From NCBI GenBank assembly GCA_000818945.1, contig KN805376.1, forward strand, positions 1-64,000: a DNA stretch of 64,000 bases, read 5' to 3'. The translations under genes and the position numbers were made by a program. Below the pieces are notes generated by a model. That model worked only from the letters and a program-made list of their open reading frames with translations. It was not told where the DNA came from and ran no database searches. Origin of the DNA: Schizochytrium sp. CCTCC M209059 (taxonomy: Eukaryota; Sar; Bigyra; Thraustochytrida; Thraustochytriidae). Positions 62,326 through 64,000 of the stretch are shown piece by piece; position 1 is the first letter of the stretch, and every line of letters begins with the position of its first letter.

Positions 62326-64000
62326 CTACAGTTTCGCTCGTGATTTTGCCGGGCTCGACGTTTTCACTTCATTCCAGGCCTCTAACAAGGCTCGACGAAG
62401 AACAGCGAGCTGAACCGCCCGCCATAGCATTCTGAGAATCGTCTTATAGTTCCCGAGAGCCAAAAGGATGGCGCCTGCGTACAAGATCGTCGGCAGAGCA
62501 GGATATTCACGTGCGAGCTGTGCATATCGATCGTAAAGTTCATCAAAATCAATAAGCGGGAGCAAGGCCATTTGAGCGGTGCGCAAAAGCATGACCAAAG
62601 TTCTCCAGTCTCGTTTGCTCACAAGAATACCAGCTGCAGTCTGCGCAAGTCCTGCGAGCGTGCCGAGCGTTCCAAAGCGTTGAAGGCTGGAAAAGGCTCG
62701 AAAGAGGTCGTCAAAGACCTTGGCACCAAGACCGCCCCCAGTCTCGGCACTCTCCTGCTCCCGTGTGTCGCGGAGAATGAATACGTGATCCACATTGACC
62801 GTAGAGGCCCAAGATGATATGCGGTCACGTTCAGACCCAACCCAGGCTTCCACCTCGATGCATTCTACGTGTCGAAAGAGATCAGGACGGTTCCGCTGCA
62901 ACGCAAGAAAGTCCTCCAAGGACCCACTTGCCTCATTTCTTGCATCAAAGTCGAGTCTCAAGCCGACTTCTCGAATGGCCTCGGCAACTTGTGGACTCGA
63001 ACTTGCCAAAGTACCTCTGTTTCATGCACAATGCAATGTAGCACAGTGCGACACAGTGCAATGAGAAAGAAAGAACAATGAGCCGCCATGTAAGGATCGC
63101 GCACAAAAGGTCAGCTTTCCGACGACCCTTGGTTTCCCCCTTCATTCCCCCTCTGTTTTAGCTCTTTTGGAAAGAAGACAAATCAAGAAAACTTACAAGA
63201 TAGCGTTTGTGCAAATGCGCCCGTGCGGCGCTTTCACACCTCCACGCGACCGACCATGAGAAAAATCTGGTAGGAAACCCTTGCCAATGAGTTTTGACAT
63301 GGCAAGAAAGAGCTGCGCGAGCGAGTACTCTTGGCCGACAAGTCGCTCAAGCTGTTCGAGCCAAGTTTGCCGGACTTGAGGGCTCATGCGCGGCCGAATG
63401 ACGCGCGGACTCCTCGAGCTTCGGAGCACGATGTCTAGTGCAAGCGTGCGAATGACAGGTGGACTAATGTGCAGTGCCCGCTGCCGGTCCAAGACAACTA
63501 CAACGTGATCATACGTTTGTCCCGTGAGTTTTCTACCCAAAGAGTAGACCGGGCCGGCCGTGGCCAAGAGAATAAGATCCCCAGGCTCTGGGTCTCCAGA
63601 CATTTTACTTCGTGCAGCGCTCTCAATCCAGGCATCTTCTTTGCGAGCGCGATCGAGACCTTTTTCGAGAGAAAGACTGTCCGGAGCCAGTATCCGCGTC
63701 AACGCACGTGCAAAAGCCTGCACTGTTCTATCCGTCATAGCTTTTCGGAGATAGCCAAAGACAAACGTGCCACGACAGAGTAGAATATGGCGCGCGCTGA
63801 TCTTTTGGTCGGCGCAGCAGCGCCGAGTAAAACGAAGGCACCACGCCAACGACAAAACGAAAAGGCCGACAGCGATTAAAGCTAGGCCGCCAAGCAGCGA
63901 AAGAAGAAAAAGACAACAGACGGAGACGAAGTTGGTATCTGCGCAATGCGTCCTCAGCACCAGTACCCCGGCTTCCCTGCACCTTTGCTTTGTCTTGCTT
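62326..64000 (-). CDS. Membrane-anchored permuted-papain-like (NlpC/P60-type) protein, 2 exons, 5' partial
   Basis: Exon 1 runs from the window edge to 63197 and exon 2 is 63016-62326. The intron 63017-63196 (GTAAGT...ACAG) joins ICTNAI to LGTLASSSPQVAEAIR in frame. A hydrophobic helix (CCLFLLSLLGGLALIAVGLF, then VLSLAW) near the N-terminus suggests a signal anchor. The core has EPGDLILLATAGPVYSLGRK, YDHVVVVLDRQRALHIS and LVGQEYSLAQLFLA, and finally GRICTNAI. This is the GD...H...G.pY...C order of circularly permuted papain-fold (YiiX/NlpC-like) proteins, with His in DHVVVV and Cys in RICTN as the candidate catalytic pair. The exon 2 part has hydrophobic helices (LPTILYAGAILLALGNY). No ATG precedes the edge. 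Peptidase or acyltransferase activity is inferred. Confidence 0.6.

Overview
This is a eukaryotic window, GC-rich and gene-dense, with two assembly gaps (12097-12706 and 51591-51786). Most genes are long single exons. Four show clear short GT-AG introns: LSM1, PEX12, eL42 and a papain-like protein at the right edge. The core set (ESF1, UTP6, PRP38, LSM1, delta-tubulin, PEX12, eL31, eL42) belongs to a flagellated, peroxisome-bearing protist. GC-rich coding sequence, few introns and low-complexity upstream DNA would suit a labyrinthulomycete (thraustochytrid-like stramenopile). That placement is an inference from gene style, not from a marker tree.

Layout. 1-3.3 kb: a PD-(D/E)XK/Crinkler-like gene with an apparent frameshift, tandem repeats, a 5'-incomplete ORF and a spaced direct repeat. 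3.7-8.9 kb: ESF1 and PRP38-Tudor share a divergent promoter, followed by a small cysteine-pair protein. 8.9-13.2 kb: mostly low-complexity DNA and a gap. 13.2-22 kb: two SLC13/SAC1-like transporters in inverted orientation around UTP6. 22-31 kb: an IQ-ankyrin protein, a putatively myristoylated protein and delta-tubulin. 31.1-37.5 kb: two head-to-head leucine-rich-repeat proteins with a bacterial-effector-type NEL E3 ligase signature. 38-50 kb: LSM1, a class-III aminotransferase, PEX12, an unknown membrane protein, TRMO, a DECR2-like reductase and a Lys-rich protein. 50-55 kb: eL42 and eL31 head to head, then a J-domain protein. 55-64 kb: low-complexity DNA, a polyglutamine LRR protein (172 consecutive Gln), a TPR-like protein and a permuted-papain-like membrane protein cut by the window edge.

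Functional themes. Ribosome and RNA metabolism is over-represented (ESF1, UTP6, eL42, eL31, PRP38, LSM1, TRMO). PEX12 and the DECR2-like enzyme are both peroxisomal. The most unusual content is the LRR-NEL pair. Each protein carries a Cys-x-Asp motif in the context expected of NEL ubiquitin ligases, known mainly from bacterial effectors, and each ends in a segment resembling a U-box. Second in interest is the inverted transporter pair, whose 3' halves are almost identical even at synonymous sites, which suggests gene conversion. Nearly every gene also has a period-4 or period-5 microsatellite close upstream of its start codon. I saw no tRNA, rRNA, CRISPR array or intact transposon.
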